NCBI GenBank assembly: GCA_964413535.1
Contig: CAYPTB010000010.1
Location: 124,001 to 188,000 of the forward strand
From: CAYPTB01 sp964413535
GTDB taxonomy: Bacteria > Planctomycetota > UBA1135 > GCA-002686595
Length of the DNA stretch: 64,000 bases
Reading direction: 5' to 3'
The position numbers and the translations under genes were made by a program. Each line of letters opens with the position of its first letter. Within the stretch, counting starts at the first letter, position 1. The notes under the pieces were generated by a model. The model saw nothing but the letters and a program-made list of their open reading frames with translations. It had not been told where the DNA came from and did no database searches. Of the stretch, positions 44,880 through 54,171 are shown in pieces.

Positions 44880-46898
44880 CTAGTCGATGTACCCGAGGTC
44901 GCGCAGGTGCTGGCGCGTGGCGGCGTCGAGGGCGGTGGAATCGCCCGGCTTCGATGGGTAGTGACGCTCGAAGAGGCCGAGCTCCTCGGCGAGCCGACCC
45001 GGAACTCCCGCTTGCGGTGCGGATTCCTCCGGGTCGTGGCCCAGGTCGTAGGACTCCCGCCCCTGCGTGCCTTCGATGAGCTTCCACTCCGCCGTTCGCA
45101 CGGCGCGTTGCTCGAGCGCGTCCTTCTGCACCTCGCCGAAGGCTAGCTCCGGCCAGGGCTCGGTCCCCGCCAGGCAGGGCAGGAGCGAGCGCCCCGCCAG
45201 ACCCGCGGGGAGTTCGAGTCCCGCGAGCTCGATCAGGGTCGGCATCAGGTCCACCGTGCGCACCTGAGCGTCGACGACGCGTCCCGGCGGGATGTGTCCG
45301 GGCGCGGAAAGGACGAGCGGAACGCGCAGCAGATCGTCGTGCAGGCGATCGCCGTGCAGCACGCGGACGCGCCGTGCTTCGAAGCCCTCTCCGTGGTCGG
45401 AGGTGAGCGCGATCACGAGGCCCTGCGGCTCGACGTGGCGGCGCACACTTCCGAGGAGCCGACCGAGCTCGTCGTCGACGAAGCGGATCCGGTTCCGGTA
45501 GAGCTCGCGGAACCAGTCGAGATCGCGTTGCGACGCGCGCGCGATCTCGCTCGGGTGCACGCTGAGCCTGCCCGCGAAGGTCGCGGAGACGCGTTCGCCG
45601 GCGGAGCGCAGCGCGTCGTCCGGCTCGGGATGATAGATGTAGTAGTCGTGCACCTGGTAGGTGTGCACGAGCAAGAAGAAGGGCCGCGCCGGATCGCGCT
45701 CGGCGAGCCAGCGCTCGACCTCGCCGCGCGTCCGCTGCAACCCGCCGAACTCGTAGACCAGCGCCAGCAACGGTCGCAGCGGCAGGTAGCGGTTCTTCGC
45801 CGCTCGCCAGAAGAGCGGCACGTGCACGCGGAACGGACGAAAGCGGAACTCCGCCTGGGGATCGAAGAGCTCGAAGCCCTGGTCGAGGCCGAAGGCGGGG
45901 CTGATGAAGCCGCCGCCGGTGAAGGCCGCGGTCTCGTAGCCGGATGCGTGGAAGACCTCGGCGAGCGTGAGGACGTCGTCCGACAGCGACGTCGTCACCA
46001 TGACCGCGCCGTGCTGCGACGGGTAGAGCGAGGTCAAGATCGAGCTCGTCGCGGGGAGGGTCCACGGCGCGCTCGACACGGCCTCCGTGAAGCGCACGCC
46101 GTCGCGCGCGAGCATCGCGAGCGCGCCGCGCTCGGCGCCGGGTGCGAGGGCGAGGTCCGCCCGGAGCGTGTCGACGAGGAGCAATACGACGCTCGGGCTT
46201 CCCGGGAGCGCGGTCGCGCGAGCCGGCTCCGGCACGAAGCGTCGCGGCGGCTCGCGGTCGAAGAGCGCCACCGGCAGCGCTAGCGCGGCGAGCGCCGCGA
46301 CGGCGAGCGCGCGCGCCGCGCCCGGGCGCAGGCGAGGTGCCGCAACCGCGGCGGCGGCGGGCACGAGTAGCGCGAGGGCGGGGCTCGCGATCTCGACCGC
46401 GCGCGGGGCATCGGCCAGCGCCCAGTGGCCGAGCGCCGCCCCCGGGACGGAGGCCGCGAGCACGACGAGCCACGCCGGCCGGCTGCCGGGGCGCGCGCGG
46501 CGCAGCGCGGCGCCCGAGAGCGCGCCGAAGGGGAGCGCGAGCACCAGTGCGAACGCGAAGCCGACGCCGCGCTCGAACGTGCCGGCGGCGGCGAGCTCCT
46601 TCGACACGACGGAGAGCGCGTGCAGGAGCAGCGCACCTGCGAGCGCGAGGCTCGCCGCCGCCCCGGGGGCGCGCGCGAGTCGCGCCGCGAGCCCCGCGGC
46701 GAGGCCGCCCGCGAGGAACGCGGCGAGGGACAGGAGCGCGAGCGTCCAAGGCGTGCGCGCGATCCCCGTGGCGATCCAGTCGACGAGGAAGAGCGCGAAA
46801 CCCGCGAGGCCGCCCGCGGTCGTGGCTGCGCGCGGGCGGGCAACGTCCGAGTTCACGGGCGGCGAGCGTACACGCAACCGCGGAGGGGGTGAAGGCAC
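44880..46898 (-). CDS. Membrane-anchored sulfatase-like (alkaline phosphatase superfamily) protein, Thr-type
   Basis: 672 residues from GTG 46898; GTG 46856 is equally possible and would start just before the first helix. About five hydrophobic segments fill residues 30-215, then the catalytic domain with VVLLLVDTLRAD (Asp243) and SSAPWTLPATSSILTSLYPS. Thr280 sits at the sulfatase nucleophile position. ALTSDHGEGFEARR supplies the second metal site. Its architecture matches the incomplete gene at 63160. It could modify a membrane lipid or surface polymer, like lipid phosphotransferases of this superfamily. The substrate is unknown. Confidence 0.85.
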   Translation of the reverse strand: MPSPPPRLRVRSPPVNSDVARPRAATTAGGLAGFALFLVDWIATGIARTPWTLALLSLAAFLAGGLAAGLAARLARAPGAAASLALAGALLLHALSVVSKELAAAGTFERGVGFAFALVLALPFGALSGAALRRARPGSRPAWLVVLAASVPGAALGHWALADAPRAVEIASPALALLVPAAAAVAAPRLRPGAARALAVAALAALALPVALFDREPPRRFVPEPARATALPGSPSVVLLLVDTLRADLALAPGAERGALAMLARDGVRFTEAVSSAPWTLPATSSILTSLYPSQHGAVMVTTSLSDDVLTLAEVFHASGYETAAFTGGGFISPAFGLDQGFELFDPQAEFRFRPFRVHVPLFWRAAKNRYLPLRPLLALVYEFGGLQRTRGEVERWLAERDPARPFFLLVHTYQVHDYYIYHPEPDDALRSAGERVSATFAGRLSVHPSEIARASQRDLDWFRELYRNRIRFVDDELGRLLGSVRRHVEPQGLVIALTSDHGEGFEARRVRVLHGDRLHDDLLRVPLVLSAPGHIPPGRVVDAQVRTVDLMPTLIELAGLELPAGLAGRSLLPCLAGTEPWPELAFGEVQKDALEQRAVRTAEWKLIEGTQGRESYDLGHDPEESAPQAGVPGRLAEELGLFERHYPSKPGDSTALDAATRQHLRDLGYID

Positions 46899-47014
46899 CC
46901 GGATCCACCCGGGCGCGGAGATCGAGGAACGGCCGCGTACCTCAGTCGGCCGAACGCGCGACGGGCGCCCTCTCCGCGAGGAGAGAGCGCCCGATCGCCG
47001 GTGGGGGCGAGGAG

Positions 47015-48451
47015 CTACTCGATCGCACCCTGCGCCGGCGACAGAAGGAACGGGAACTCCTCCGGGAAGTCGAGCCCGTGCGAGGCGGCGCCGTCGGTGA
47101 ACGGCACGTCGCCGGACGGTGCGTCGGACGGGTCGAGGTTCGCGCCCATCAGGACGCGCAGCGTGATGTCGACCACGTCGTCACCCGGCCGGCGTCCGTT
47201 GGGATAGCCGCCGAGGTCCCCACCGAGCACGCCGAGTGGCGACTGAGCCCGAGCCCTCACGGGCTCCACGGCGTACCGGAGACGGAGCACCGCCGCCTCC
47301 GTGGGGGTCTCCGTGAGGCCCGGAACGCCGCGCAGGAAGAAGCTCTGCAGGTCGTCGCGCGGGAACTGACGCGGAGCGGGGAAACCGAGGAGGTCCTCGA
47401 TCATCTTCGGCAGCACGGGATACGTGAAGTACTCCGCGAAGCGCGCGTCCTCGGTCGGGTGCGCGCCGTTGTAGGCGTCCTTGTCCACCATGCCGATGAG
47501 GAGCGAGTTGACGAGCGGAGCTCCGACGCGGGAGACCTGGACCGGTCGCCCGAACTCGTCGTCCACGCCGTCGAACTCGTGGTGCGCGCGCATCGTGCGC
47601 GCGGCGGGCAGGCTCGCGGTGGTCCAGGCTCCGATCACGGTCTTCGCGGCGCGGAGCACCGGCACGGGAACCTCGAGCGCGAGCAGGGTCACGTTGAACC
47701 CGGCCAGGGAGCTCTTCCGGCTGCCGGTCTCGCCGACGGGGGGAAGGTCCAGGAGGTCGAAGGTGTCGCCCATGTCGAACGCCAGCGGGTCCCGGCGGGG
47801 GCCCACGAAGAGCCTGCCCACGTAGCCGCCCGGGTACACGACGTCGAAGACGTGCGCGGCGGCCATCCCCGCGTAGTCGGGCATCGTCCGGTCGCCCAGG
47901 TAGTTGGGGGTCACGCAGAACTCGGTGCTGCGCTCCCCGACGTGCCGGAGGGGAACGGAGGTCGTCCCGTCCGCGCCGCGGAGGATGACCTCGACCGTGT
48001 AGTGCTCGACGACCGCCATCGAGGCGTGCTGCGGGTCGCGCGCGGCGACTTGTTCGGCGGCCATGAGCGGCCGGGAGACGAGCCGGGAGTTCCGGCGATT
48101 GCCGACCGAGGCATCCGTGTCCCCCATCGCCATGCCGAAGCGGAAGCGGAAGGTCACGTCCTCGACGCCGTCGCCGTCGTTGTCGACGTTGATGTCGTAG
48201 AGGGCGTCGGGGTCCATCGTGTAGCCCTGCGGCCCGGCGAAGGGGACCTGGAACGGCTGGTAGGAGGCGAGCAGGACGACGAAGTCCTCGCGCCCCCACT
48301 CGTAGCTGCGGAACATGTAGAAGTCGCTGCCGTCGACCTTGGGGTTCTCGGCGACGAACTCCGCCTCACGGTGGTCCCAGGCGACGGCCTCCGCCGTTGC
48401 GGCGACGAGGGCCACGGAAGCGAGAACGGTGATTCGGATGAAGCGCGACAT
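47015..48451 (-). CDS. DUF4331 family secreted protein
   Basis: 478 residues from ATG 48451 with AGGAGG 6 bases upstream. A cleavable signal (ITVLASVALVAATAEAVA) is followed by WDHREAEFV, the conserved start of DUF4331, then VDGSDFYMFRSYE, VDNDGDGVEDVTFRFRFGM, FCVTPNYLGDRTMP and a final DDVVDITLRVLMG. The family is exported and of unknown function; members often occur in marine and predatory bacteria. It stands alone, with about 115 bases to the next gene on each side. Confidence 0.87.
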   Translation of the reverse strand: MSRFIRITVLASVALVAATAEAVAWDHREAEFVAENPKVDGSDFYMFRSYEWGREDFVVLLASYQPFQVPFAGPQGYTMDPDALYDINVDNDGDGVEDVTFRFRFGMAMGDTDASVGNRRNSRLVSRPLMAAEQVAARDPQHASMAVVEHYTVEVILRGADGTTSVPLRHVGERSTEFCVTPNYLGDRTMPDYAGMAAAHVFDVVYPGGYVGRLFVGPRRDPLAFDMGDTFDLLDLPPVGETGSRKSSLAGFNVTLLALEVPVPVLRAAKTVIGAWTTASLPAARTMRAHHEFDGVDDEFGRPVQVSRVGAPLVNSLLIGMVDKDAYNGAHPTEDARFAEYFTYPVLPKMIEDLLGFPAPRQFPRDDLQSFFLRGVPGLTETPTEAAVLRLRYAVEPVRARAQSPLGVLGGDLGGYPNGRRPGDDVVDITLRVLMGANLDPSDAPSGDVPFTDGAASHGLDFPEEFPFLLSPAQGAIE

Positions 48452-48456
48452 GAGGT

Positions 48457-48462
48457 CCTCCT
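48457..48462 (-). promoter_or_regulatory. Shine-Dalgarno AGGAGG of the DUF4331 gene
   Basis: A perfect AGGAGG lies 5 bases before the ATG at 48451, stronger than at almost any other gene here. Upstream, an interrupted palindrome GTCAC-TC-GTGAC (48472-48483) and an unusually A/T-rich stretch (48485-48525) could carry an operator and promoter. This would fit a highly expressed, regulated secreted protein. Confidence 0.65.
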
Positions 48463-48602
48463 GGAGGAAAGGTCACTCGTGACGTCAGTTGGATTCCTTT
48501 GGTCTTTGGGTGTGTTTGTAACGGCGCGCGAGCCGGCGATCGCTCGGCACGGAAGCCCATGCGGCGGTCGCACAGTTCGTAGTTCCGCTGGACCGAGGGC
48601 GG

Positions 48603-49202
48603 TCAGGAGCGGGACCGGGCGCGAGTGACGAGGCGCAGGACCGAGTCGTCGGTCGAAGCGCGCGGCAGGTCGTCGAGCCCGAACCAGACGACGGCGTGCG
48701 ACTCGGCGGAGCACACGGGCTCGGCGCCGGGCGGCGCCCACACGACGAAGCGCGTGTCGAGGTGCAGGTGCTCGGGTTCGTCGCGTCGCGCTGGGATCGG
48801 ATGCACGTCGACGTCGATCGGGCGCGGATCGATCCGGAGGTCCGGGATGCCGCTCTCCTCGATGGCCTCGCGCAACGCGACGCGCGCGAGATTGCCGTCG
48901 CCGTCGCAGTGGCCGCCGAGCTGGAGCCAGCGGCCTAGCTTCTTGTGGTGGGTGAGCAGGCAGCGCTCGCCGGACGCGTCGAGCACGAGCGCGGACGCCG
49001 TCAGGTGGCCCGGCGCGCAGGTGCGCAGAAGCGCGTCTCCGTGCGCGTCGAGGAACGCGAGGATGTGGTCGCGCTCGCGTGCCTGATCGGGCGACCAAGG
49101 CGCGTACGCGGTGAGGAGGGCGCGAGCGGCTTCCGGCCCCCCGGGCGCGAGGTCGCGGGCCGCGAGCAGGCGCGCGCGCTCGGGCCGGCGCGCGCGAGTC
49201 AC
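48603..49202 (-). CDS. Nudix hydrolase
   Basis: 199 residues from GTG 49202, 7 bases after the ettA stop on the same strand. The Nudix box is GGHCDGDGNLARVALREAIEESGI: the REAIEESGI part is intact but the first Glu of the box is Gly. VLTHHKKLGRWLQLGGHCD is typical. Such proteins hydrolyse nucleoside diphosphate derivatives linked to other moieties. The substrate cannot be read from the sequence. It may belong to the ettA transcript. Confidence 0.85.
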   Translation of the reverse strand: MTRARRPERARLLAARDLAPGGPEAARALLTAYAPWSPDQARERDHILAFLDAHGDALLRTCAPGHLTASALVLDASGERCLLTHHKKLGRWLQLGGHCDGDGNLARVALREAIEESGIPDLRIDPRPIDVDVHPIPARRDEPEHLHLDTRFVVWAPPGAEPVCSAESHAVVWFGLDDLPRASTDDSVLRLVTRARSRS

Positions 49203-49209
49203 GGCGCGC

Positions 49210-50889
49210 TCACTTGCGCAGGAGCTTGCGGTAACGGCCGGCGCGCGACTCCGGGCCGAAGCCCATGCGCTCGCGCCAGCCCTTGCGCCACTCCGCGTAG
49301 TCCTCGTACGTGCCGTGGTGGAAGTTCACGTAGCCGTCGCCCTCGAAGGCGAGGATGTGGCTCACGACGCGGTTCAGGAAGTAGCGGTCGTGGCTCACGA
49401 CGATCGCGGAGCCCGGGTACTCCTGCAGCGCCTCTTCCAGCACGCGCAGCGTGTCGAGGTCGAGGTCGTTGGTGGGCTCGTCGAGCAGGATGACGTTGGC
49501 GGCGTGCTTCAGCATGCGCGCGAGCAGCACGCGGTTGCGCATCCCGCCCGAGCACTCGCCCAGGAGCTTCTGCTGGTCGTCGCCCTTGAAGTTGAAGCGC
49601 GCGACGTAGGCGCGGCCGTCGATCGTGCGGTTGCCGAAGGGGATCAGGTCGTTCCCCTCCGTGATGTTCGCGTAGACCGTCTTCGCGTCGTCGAGGATGA
49701 CGCGCGACTGGTCCAGGTAGGTGAGCTTGACCGTCGAGCCGATCGAGATGGTGCCCGAGTCGGGCTCCTCCTGGCCCAGGATCATGCGCAGGAGCGTCGT
49801 CTTGCCCATACCGTTGGGACCGACGACGCCCAGGATCGCTCCGGCCGGCATGCTGAACGAGAGGTCGCGGATGAGCACGCGGTCGCCGTAGCCCTTCGAG
49901 AGGTCGCGCGTCTCGATCACCTTGTCGCCCAGGCGCGGGCCGGGCGGGATGCGCAGGTCGACGGACTCGAGCTGCTCCTCGGCCTTCCTCTCGAGCAGCT
50001 CCTTGTAGCGCGCGACGCGCGACTTGCTGCGCGTGTTGCGCGCCTTCGGAGTGGTCGCGATCCACTCCTTCTCGCGCTCGAGCATCTTCGCCTGCTTGCT
50101 GTCCGACTGGCGCTTCAGGTCGAGCTGCACGGCCTTCGTTCCGAGATATTCGGAGTAGTTGCCCTTGTAGGGGTGCGCCTTGCCGCGCTCCATCTCGAGC
50201 ATCCAACCCACGACGTTGTCGAGGAAGTAGCGGTCGTGCGTGATCAGGATCACGGTGCCGTGGTAGTTCCCGAGGTACTGCTCGAGCCACTCGATCGTCT
50301 CCGCGTCGAGGTGGTTCGTGGGCTCGTCGAGCAAGAGCATGTCGGGGTGCGCGAGCAGGAGCTTGCACAGCGCCACGCGCCGGCGCTCGCCGCCCGAGAG
50401 CCGCGTGACGTTCGCGTCCATCGGCGGCAGACACAGGGCCGTCGCGGCTTGCTCGAGGCGGCTGTCGAGCTCCCAGATCTCCTTGTGGTCCATCTCCTCG
50501 GAGAGATGCGTGAACTCGGCGTTGAGCTTGTCCTCCTCCGCACCGGAGACGCTGCCGAGCAGCGCCGAGACCTCGTAGTAGCGCGCCTCGATGTCGCGCA
50601 AGGGCTTCACCGCCTCGTCCAGGTTGCCCGCGACGTCGAGCGTCTCGGTCAGCGGCGGCTCCTGCGACAGGTAGCCGATCGACAGGTCGCCCACGGGCTT
50701 GGCGCTGCCCTCGAAGGCCTTGTCCTCGCCGGCGATGATCTTGAGCAGCGTCGACTTGCCCGAGCCGTTCGCGCCGATCACGCCGATCTTGGCGCCTTCG
50801 AGGAAGGCCAGCGTGATGCCCTTGAGCACCTCGCGCAGGCCGTAGAACTTGTGGACGTCTTCCAGGTGGAAGATGATCTTCTCGGACAT
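49210..50889 (-). CDS. ettA: Energy-dependent translational throttle EttA (ABC-F)
   Basis: 559 residues from ATG 50889. Two ABC domains: Walker A GANGSGKST and GPNGMGKTT, signatures RLSGGERRRVALC and GECSGGMRNRVLL, and Walker B MLLLDEPTNHLD and ILLDEPTNDLD. Between them is the tRNA-contacting linker helix pair (KARNTRSKSRVARYKELL). EttA gates the first elongation step according to ADP/ATP ratio; it has no membrane domain. The second signature is a CSGGM variant. It is the first gene of a minus-strand run that includes the Nudix gene. Confidence 0.95.
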   Translation of the reverse strand: MSEKIIFHLEDVHKFYGLREVLKGITLAFLEGAKIGVIGANGSGKSTLLKIIAGEDKAFEGSAKPVGDLSIGYLSQEPPLTETLDVAGNLDEAVKPLRDIEARYYEVSALLGSVSGAEEDKLNAEFTHLSEEMDHKEIWELDSRLEQAATALCLPPMDANVTRLSGGERRRVALCKLLLAHPDMLLLDEPTNHLDAETIEWLEQYLGNYHGTVILITHDRYFLDNVVGWMLEMERGKAHPYKGNYSEYLGTKAVQLDLKRQSDSKQAKMLEREKEWIATTPKARNTRSKSRVARYKELLERKAEEQLESVDLRIPPGPRLGDKVIETRDLSKGYGDRVLIRDLSFSMPAGAILGVVGPNGMGKTTLLRMILGQEEPDSGTISIGSTVKLTYLDQSRVILDDAKTVYANITEGNDLIPFGNRTIDGRAYVARFNFKGDDQQKLLGECSGGMRNRVLLARMLKHAANVILLDEPTNDLDLDTLRVLEEALQEYPGSAIVVSHDRYFLNRVVSHILAFEGDGYVNFHHGTYEDYAEWRKGWRERMGFGPESRAGRYRKLLRK

Positions 50890-50963
50890 GGGGCGAACAG
50901 GATAGCGGCGCTCTCCGTGCTTGCCCAGGATACGCGCCGGGCGCGGCTCGTCGACCCGCGACC

Positions 50964-51478
50964 TCAGGAGATCGGCGGCTCCTCGCCCAGGAGCTCGCGC
51001 AGGGCTTCGCGGTGCGTCGCAAGGAACAAGCGGTCCTTGTCCCGCCCAGCGCGCGCCTTCGACTCGACGATGTGCCGGAGACGCGCGCAGGGAACGTCGA
51101 TGCCCTCGATCTTGAAGACGCGGCGCTCGCCCCAGACTCGCTCGAAATCGAAGCCGGCCATGACTAGCGTGAAGTCGACCTCGAGTTCCTCCCCGTCCGT
51201 CGCGTGGGTCAGCGCTCTCCGCTCGACGATTCGCTCCGCAAGCCAAAGGTCGCGCGGGTGATCGAGCGGCTCGCCGGAGCTCGTGAACTCGATGCTTCAC
51301 AGGTTTTCCACGCCGCGAGCAGGTTCTCCGCGTCGGGGGGGAGGAACAGGTCGCAGTCCTCGGTTGCGAACACAGCGCCTGGTCCAGGCGCCCATAGGTT
51401 CGCTCCCCACACACCGATCGCCGCGAATCGGATCGACCGATCTCCGAGAGCTTTCAGGAGGGTGTAGAGGGGGTCCAC
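50964..51478 (-). pseudogene. Nucleotidyltransferase-like gene with a frameshift
   Basis: Start GTG 51478 gives a normal N-terminus (DPLYTLLKALGDRSIRFAAI, then WGANLWAPGPGAVFATEDCD, with the Asp-rich DCDLFL of nucleotidyltransferases). This frame runs to AWKTCEAS near 51290, after which sense is lost. In the next frame the sequence continues without stops as EFTSSGEPLDHPRDLWLAER to a clean end at 50964 (LGEEPPIS). A one-base deletion (or sequencing error) near 51285-51300 explains this; joined, it would be about 170 residues. The small gene at 51454 overlaps its start by 25 bases, as in two-gene toxin-antitoxin units. Confidence 0.75.
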
Positions 51479-51756
51479 GGCCGCGGGTCGTCCGGAGACG
51501 AGCGATCGATCGCTTCGAAGAAGCGCTTGCGAGCCGCCACCATGGGACCCAGCCAGGCCTTGTCGTTCCCAGGACGGTTGCGCGGCAGCGCTTCCACTCG
51601 ATCGATCGATCGAAGGTATTCGTCTTCGAGGACGATCGGCCCGAGCGTCAGTTTCCAACGAACCGCCGCTTCGATCGATTCGAGGGCGCGCGCCGTCTCC
51701 TCGCGGACTCGATCGGCGTGGTCGGTCCCCTCGGCGTGGTCCGGCATGGGTGCCAT
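51454..51756 (-). CDS. Small conserved-looking protein of unknown function
   Basis: 100 residues from ATG 51756. Mixed charged residues without signal or membrane helix: an N-terminal helix rich in Glu/Arg (ADRVREETARALESIEAAVR), then LGPIVLEDEYLRSIDRVEAL and MVAARKRFFEAIDRSSP. No family is recognised. It overlaps the start of the frameshifted nucleotidyltransferase by 25 bases and is transcribed before it, suggesting the two were a coupled pair. Confidence 0.6.
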   Translation of the reverse strand: MAPMPDHAEGTDHADRVREETARALESIEAAVRWKLTLGPIVLEDEYLRSIDRVEALPRNRPGNDKAWLGPMVAARKRFFEAIDRSSPDDPRPWTPSTPS

Positions 51757-51824
51757 GCGCGCGATTCTATCCGTGCGCGCGGAGGCGTCCGCGGAAGATC
51801 AGGTAGCGGGCCGTGCTGCGCGGC

Positions 51825-52544
51825 TCACATCATCCGGACCCATTCCTCCACGGTCGGCACGCGGAAGACGAAGTTCGTGCGCTTCGTTTCGGCGAGCGTC
51901 GCGGAGGCCTCGGGCGAGTAGAGGTGGCCGGGGTAGAGCACCGTGTCGTCGGGGAGCTTCGCGAGCCGCTCGGTGATGCTCCGGTAGATCTCGGCCGGGT
52001 CGCCGCCGGGCAAGTCCGTGCGGCCGCAGCCCTGTAGGAAAAGGGTGTCGCCGGAGACGAGCTTCCCGTCGACGAGGAAGCACTGGCTCCCGGACGTGTG
52101 CCCCGGCGTGTGGATCAAGACGACCTCGACGTCGCCGACCTTCACGACGTCGCCCGAGTCCCAGGCGTGCAGGTCGCTCGACGAGACGCCCGTCATGCGC
52201 TGGATCCAGGAGGCCTCGGCGCGGTTGCAGTGGATCTCGACCGACACCTTCTCGAGCAGCTCCGCGATGCCGGGCACGCTCGTCCCGAACAGGTCGCCGC
52301 CGACGTGGTCGGGGTGCCAGTGCGTGGCGAGCACGCCGGTGATCTCCATGTCGTCCTGGGCCGCGACGCGCAGCAGGTCGCCCACGTTCCAGGCCGGGTC
52401 GACCACCAGGCACTTGCCCGCGCGCCGATCGCCGATCAGGTAGACGAAGTTCACCATCTGCGCTGCCGTCGGGTCGCCGTGGGCGAAGTCGCGGCCGGCG
52501 AGCAGCTGGCGGAAGTAGAGGGGCGAGTCCGAAGTCGCGCTCAT
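51825..52544 (-). CDS. Metallo-beta-lactamase-fold hydrolase (glyoxalase II / persulfide dioxygenase group)
   Basis: 239 residues from ATG 52544. THWHPDHVGG gives His75, His77, Asp79 and His80, followed by HTPGHTSGSQCF, LVSGDTLF and LYPGHLYS, the full metal set. The N-terminal YFRQLLAGRDFA and VYLIGD are usual for the glyoxalase II branch. Glutathione hydrolase, persulfide dioxygenase or general thioester activity is possible and cannot be separated by eye. It is divergent from the ALDH7-type gene, whose start lies 77 bases away. Confidence 0.87.
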   Translation of the reverse strand: MSATSDSPLYFRQLLAGRDFAHGDPTAAQMVNFVYLIGDRRAGKCLVVDPAWNVGDLLRVAAQDDMEITGVLATHWHPDHVGGDLFGTSVPGIAELLEKVSVEIHCNRAEASWIQRMTGVSSSDLHAWDSGDVVKVGDVEVVLIHTPGHTSGSQCFLVDGKLVSGDTLFLQGCGRTDLPGGDPAEIYRSITERLAKLPDDTVLYPGHLYSPEASATLAETKRTNFVFRVPTVEEWVRMM

Positions 52545-52621
52545 GCGTTCACGTTAGCGCGGGAACGCGGAGACCCGTTATCCTGCTCATGCTCCGTCCA
52601 CGGCCGGAACCCAAGCCTTCC

Positions 52622-54166
52622 ATGCCCACCGCCACCTCCGCCAAGCACCAGGCCCTTTCCACCTTCGACATCGGCGAGACCCACTCCGGCGCCTACGCCG
52701 GCGAGTGGCTCGAGACGGGCGGCGAGCAGCTCCCGTGCCATTCGCCGGCCACGGGCGAACTCCTCGCCCACGTGAAGCAGGCCTCGGCAGAGGACTACGA
52801 GAGGGTGGTGGCCGCGGCGCACGAGGCCTTCCTGCGCTGGCGGACGGTCCCGGCGCCCAAGCGCGGCGAGGTCGTGCGCCGTATGGGGAACGCGCTGCGC
52901 GAAGCGAAGGAGCCGCTCGCGCGCCTGCTGTCGCTCGAGATGGGCAAGATCCTCGCGGAGGGTCACGGCGAGATCCAGGAGTCGATCGACATCGCCGACT
53001 TCGCCGTGGGGCAGAGCCGCATGCTCTACGGGCTCTCGATGCACTCCGAGCGGCCGGCGCACGCGATGCGCGAGCAGTGGCATCCGCTGGGCGCCGTGGC
53101 GGTGATCACGGCCTTCAACTTCCCGAACGCCGTGTGGGGCTGGAACGCGATGCTCGCGCTCGTGTGCGGCGACGCGGTGGTGTGGAAGCCGTCCTCGAAG
53201 ACGCCGCTGATCGCGATCGCGACCACCAACGTCGTGCGTCCGATCCTCGAGGAGGAGGGCTTCGGGGGGTTGATCGGGCTCGTCGTGGGGAGCGGGCGCG
53301 ACGTGGGCGACCGCATGCTGGCGGACAAGCGCCTGCCGCTCGTCTCGTTCACGGGCTCGTGCAACGTCGGCAAGCGCGTCGGCCACAAGGTCTCCGAGCG
53401 CTACGGGCGCACGATCCTCGAGCTCGGCGGCAACAACGCGATCGTGCTCATGGAGGATGCGCCGCTCGACCTCGCGATCCCGGCCATCGTGTTCGGCGCA
53501 GTCGGCACGGCCGGCCAGCGCTGCACCTCGACGCGCCGCATCCTCGTGCACGAGTCGATCGCCGCAGACGTCGAGAAGCGGCTCGTCCAGGCCTACGGGC
53601 AGGTGCGGATCGGCAATCCGCTGGCGGAGGGCACGCTGTGCGGGCCGCTGATCGACGAGAGCGCGGTGGGGGACATGACGAAGGCGCTCGAGCGCGTGAA
53701 GGCGCTCGGCGGGAAGGTCGTCTTCGGCGGCGAGCGCGTGACGCTGGACGGAGCGGAGCGCGGCGGTGCGTTCGTTCGGCCCGCGATCGTGCGCGCGGAG
53801 AACCACTGGGACATCGTGCAGGAGGAGACCTTCGCGCCGATCCTGTACCTGATCCGCGTCGAGGACTTCGACGACGCCATCCAGAAGCACAACGACGTGC
53901 CCCAGGGGCTCTCCTCGTCGATCTTCACCTTGAACATGCGCTATGCCGAGCGCTTCCTGTCGGTCACGGGCTCCGACTGCGGCATCGCGAACGTCAACAT
54001 CGGCACCTCCGGCGCGGAGATCGGCGGTGCGTTCGGCGGCGAGAAGGAGACGGGCGGAGGGCGCGAATCGGGCTCCGACGTGTGGAAGGCGTACATGCGG
54101 CGCCAGACCAACACGGTCAACTGGTCCGCCGACCTCCCGCTCGCGCAGGGCATCCGGTTCGGCTGA
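52622..54166 (+). CDS. ALDH7-type 2-aminoadipate-6-semialdehyde dehydrogenase
   Basis: 514 residues from ATG 52622 (ATG 52589 is 11 codons longer). It is an aldehyde dehydrogenase with intact ILELGGNNA (Glu) and GTAGQRCTSTRR (catalytic Cys) and the ALDH7-specific end NIGTSGAEIGGAFGGEKETG followed by GGRESGSDVWKAYMRR. The family oxidises 2-aminoadipate 6-semialdehyde to 2-aminoadipate, the step after the lysine 6-transaminase at 36.2 kb. It is divergent from the MBL hydrolase and just precedes a sulfatase-like gene. Confidence 0.9.
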   Translation: MPTATSAKHQALSTFDIGETHSGAYAGEWLETGGEQLPCHSPATGELLAHVKQASAEDYERVVAAAHEAFLRWRTVPAPKRGEVVRRMGNALREAKEPLARLLSLEMGKILAEGHGEIQESIDIADFAVGQSRMLYGLSMHSERPAHAMREQWHPLGAVAVITAFNFPNAVWGWNAMLALVCGDAVVWKPSSKTPLIAIATTNVVRPILEEEGFGGLIGLVVGSGRDVGDRMLADKRLPLVSFTGSCNVGKRVGHKVSERYGRTILELGGNNAIVLMEDAPLDLAIPAIVFGAVGTAGQRCTSTRRILVHESIAADVEKRLVQAYGQVRIGNPLAEGTLCGPLIDESAVGDMTKALERVKALGGKVVFGGERVTLDGAERGGAFVRPAIVRAENHWDIVQEETFAPILYLIRVEDFDDAIQKHNDVPQGLSSSIFTLNMRYAERFLSVTGSDCGIANVNIGTSGAEIGGAFGGEKETGGGRESGSDVWKAYMRRQTNTVNWSADLPLAQGIRFG

Positions 54167-54171
54167 CCCCC

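Noticed and set aside
51209..51658. Open frame start upstream of GTG 51478 for the nucleotidyltransferase
   Set aside because: The extra N-terminus is Arg/Ser-rich and overlaps the separate 100-residue gene at 51454-51756.
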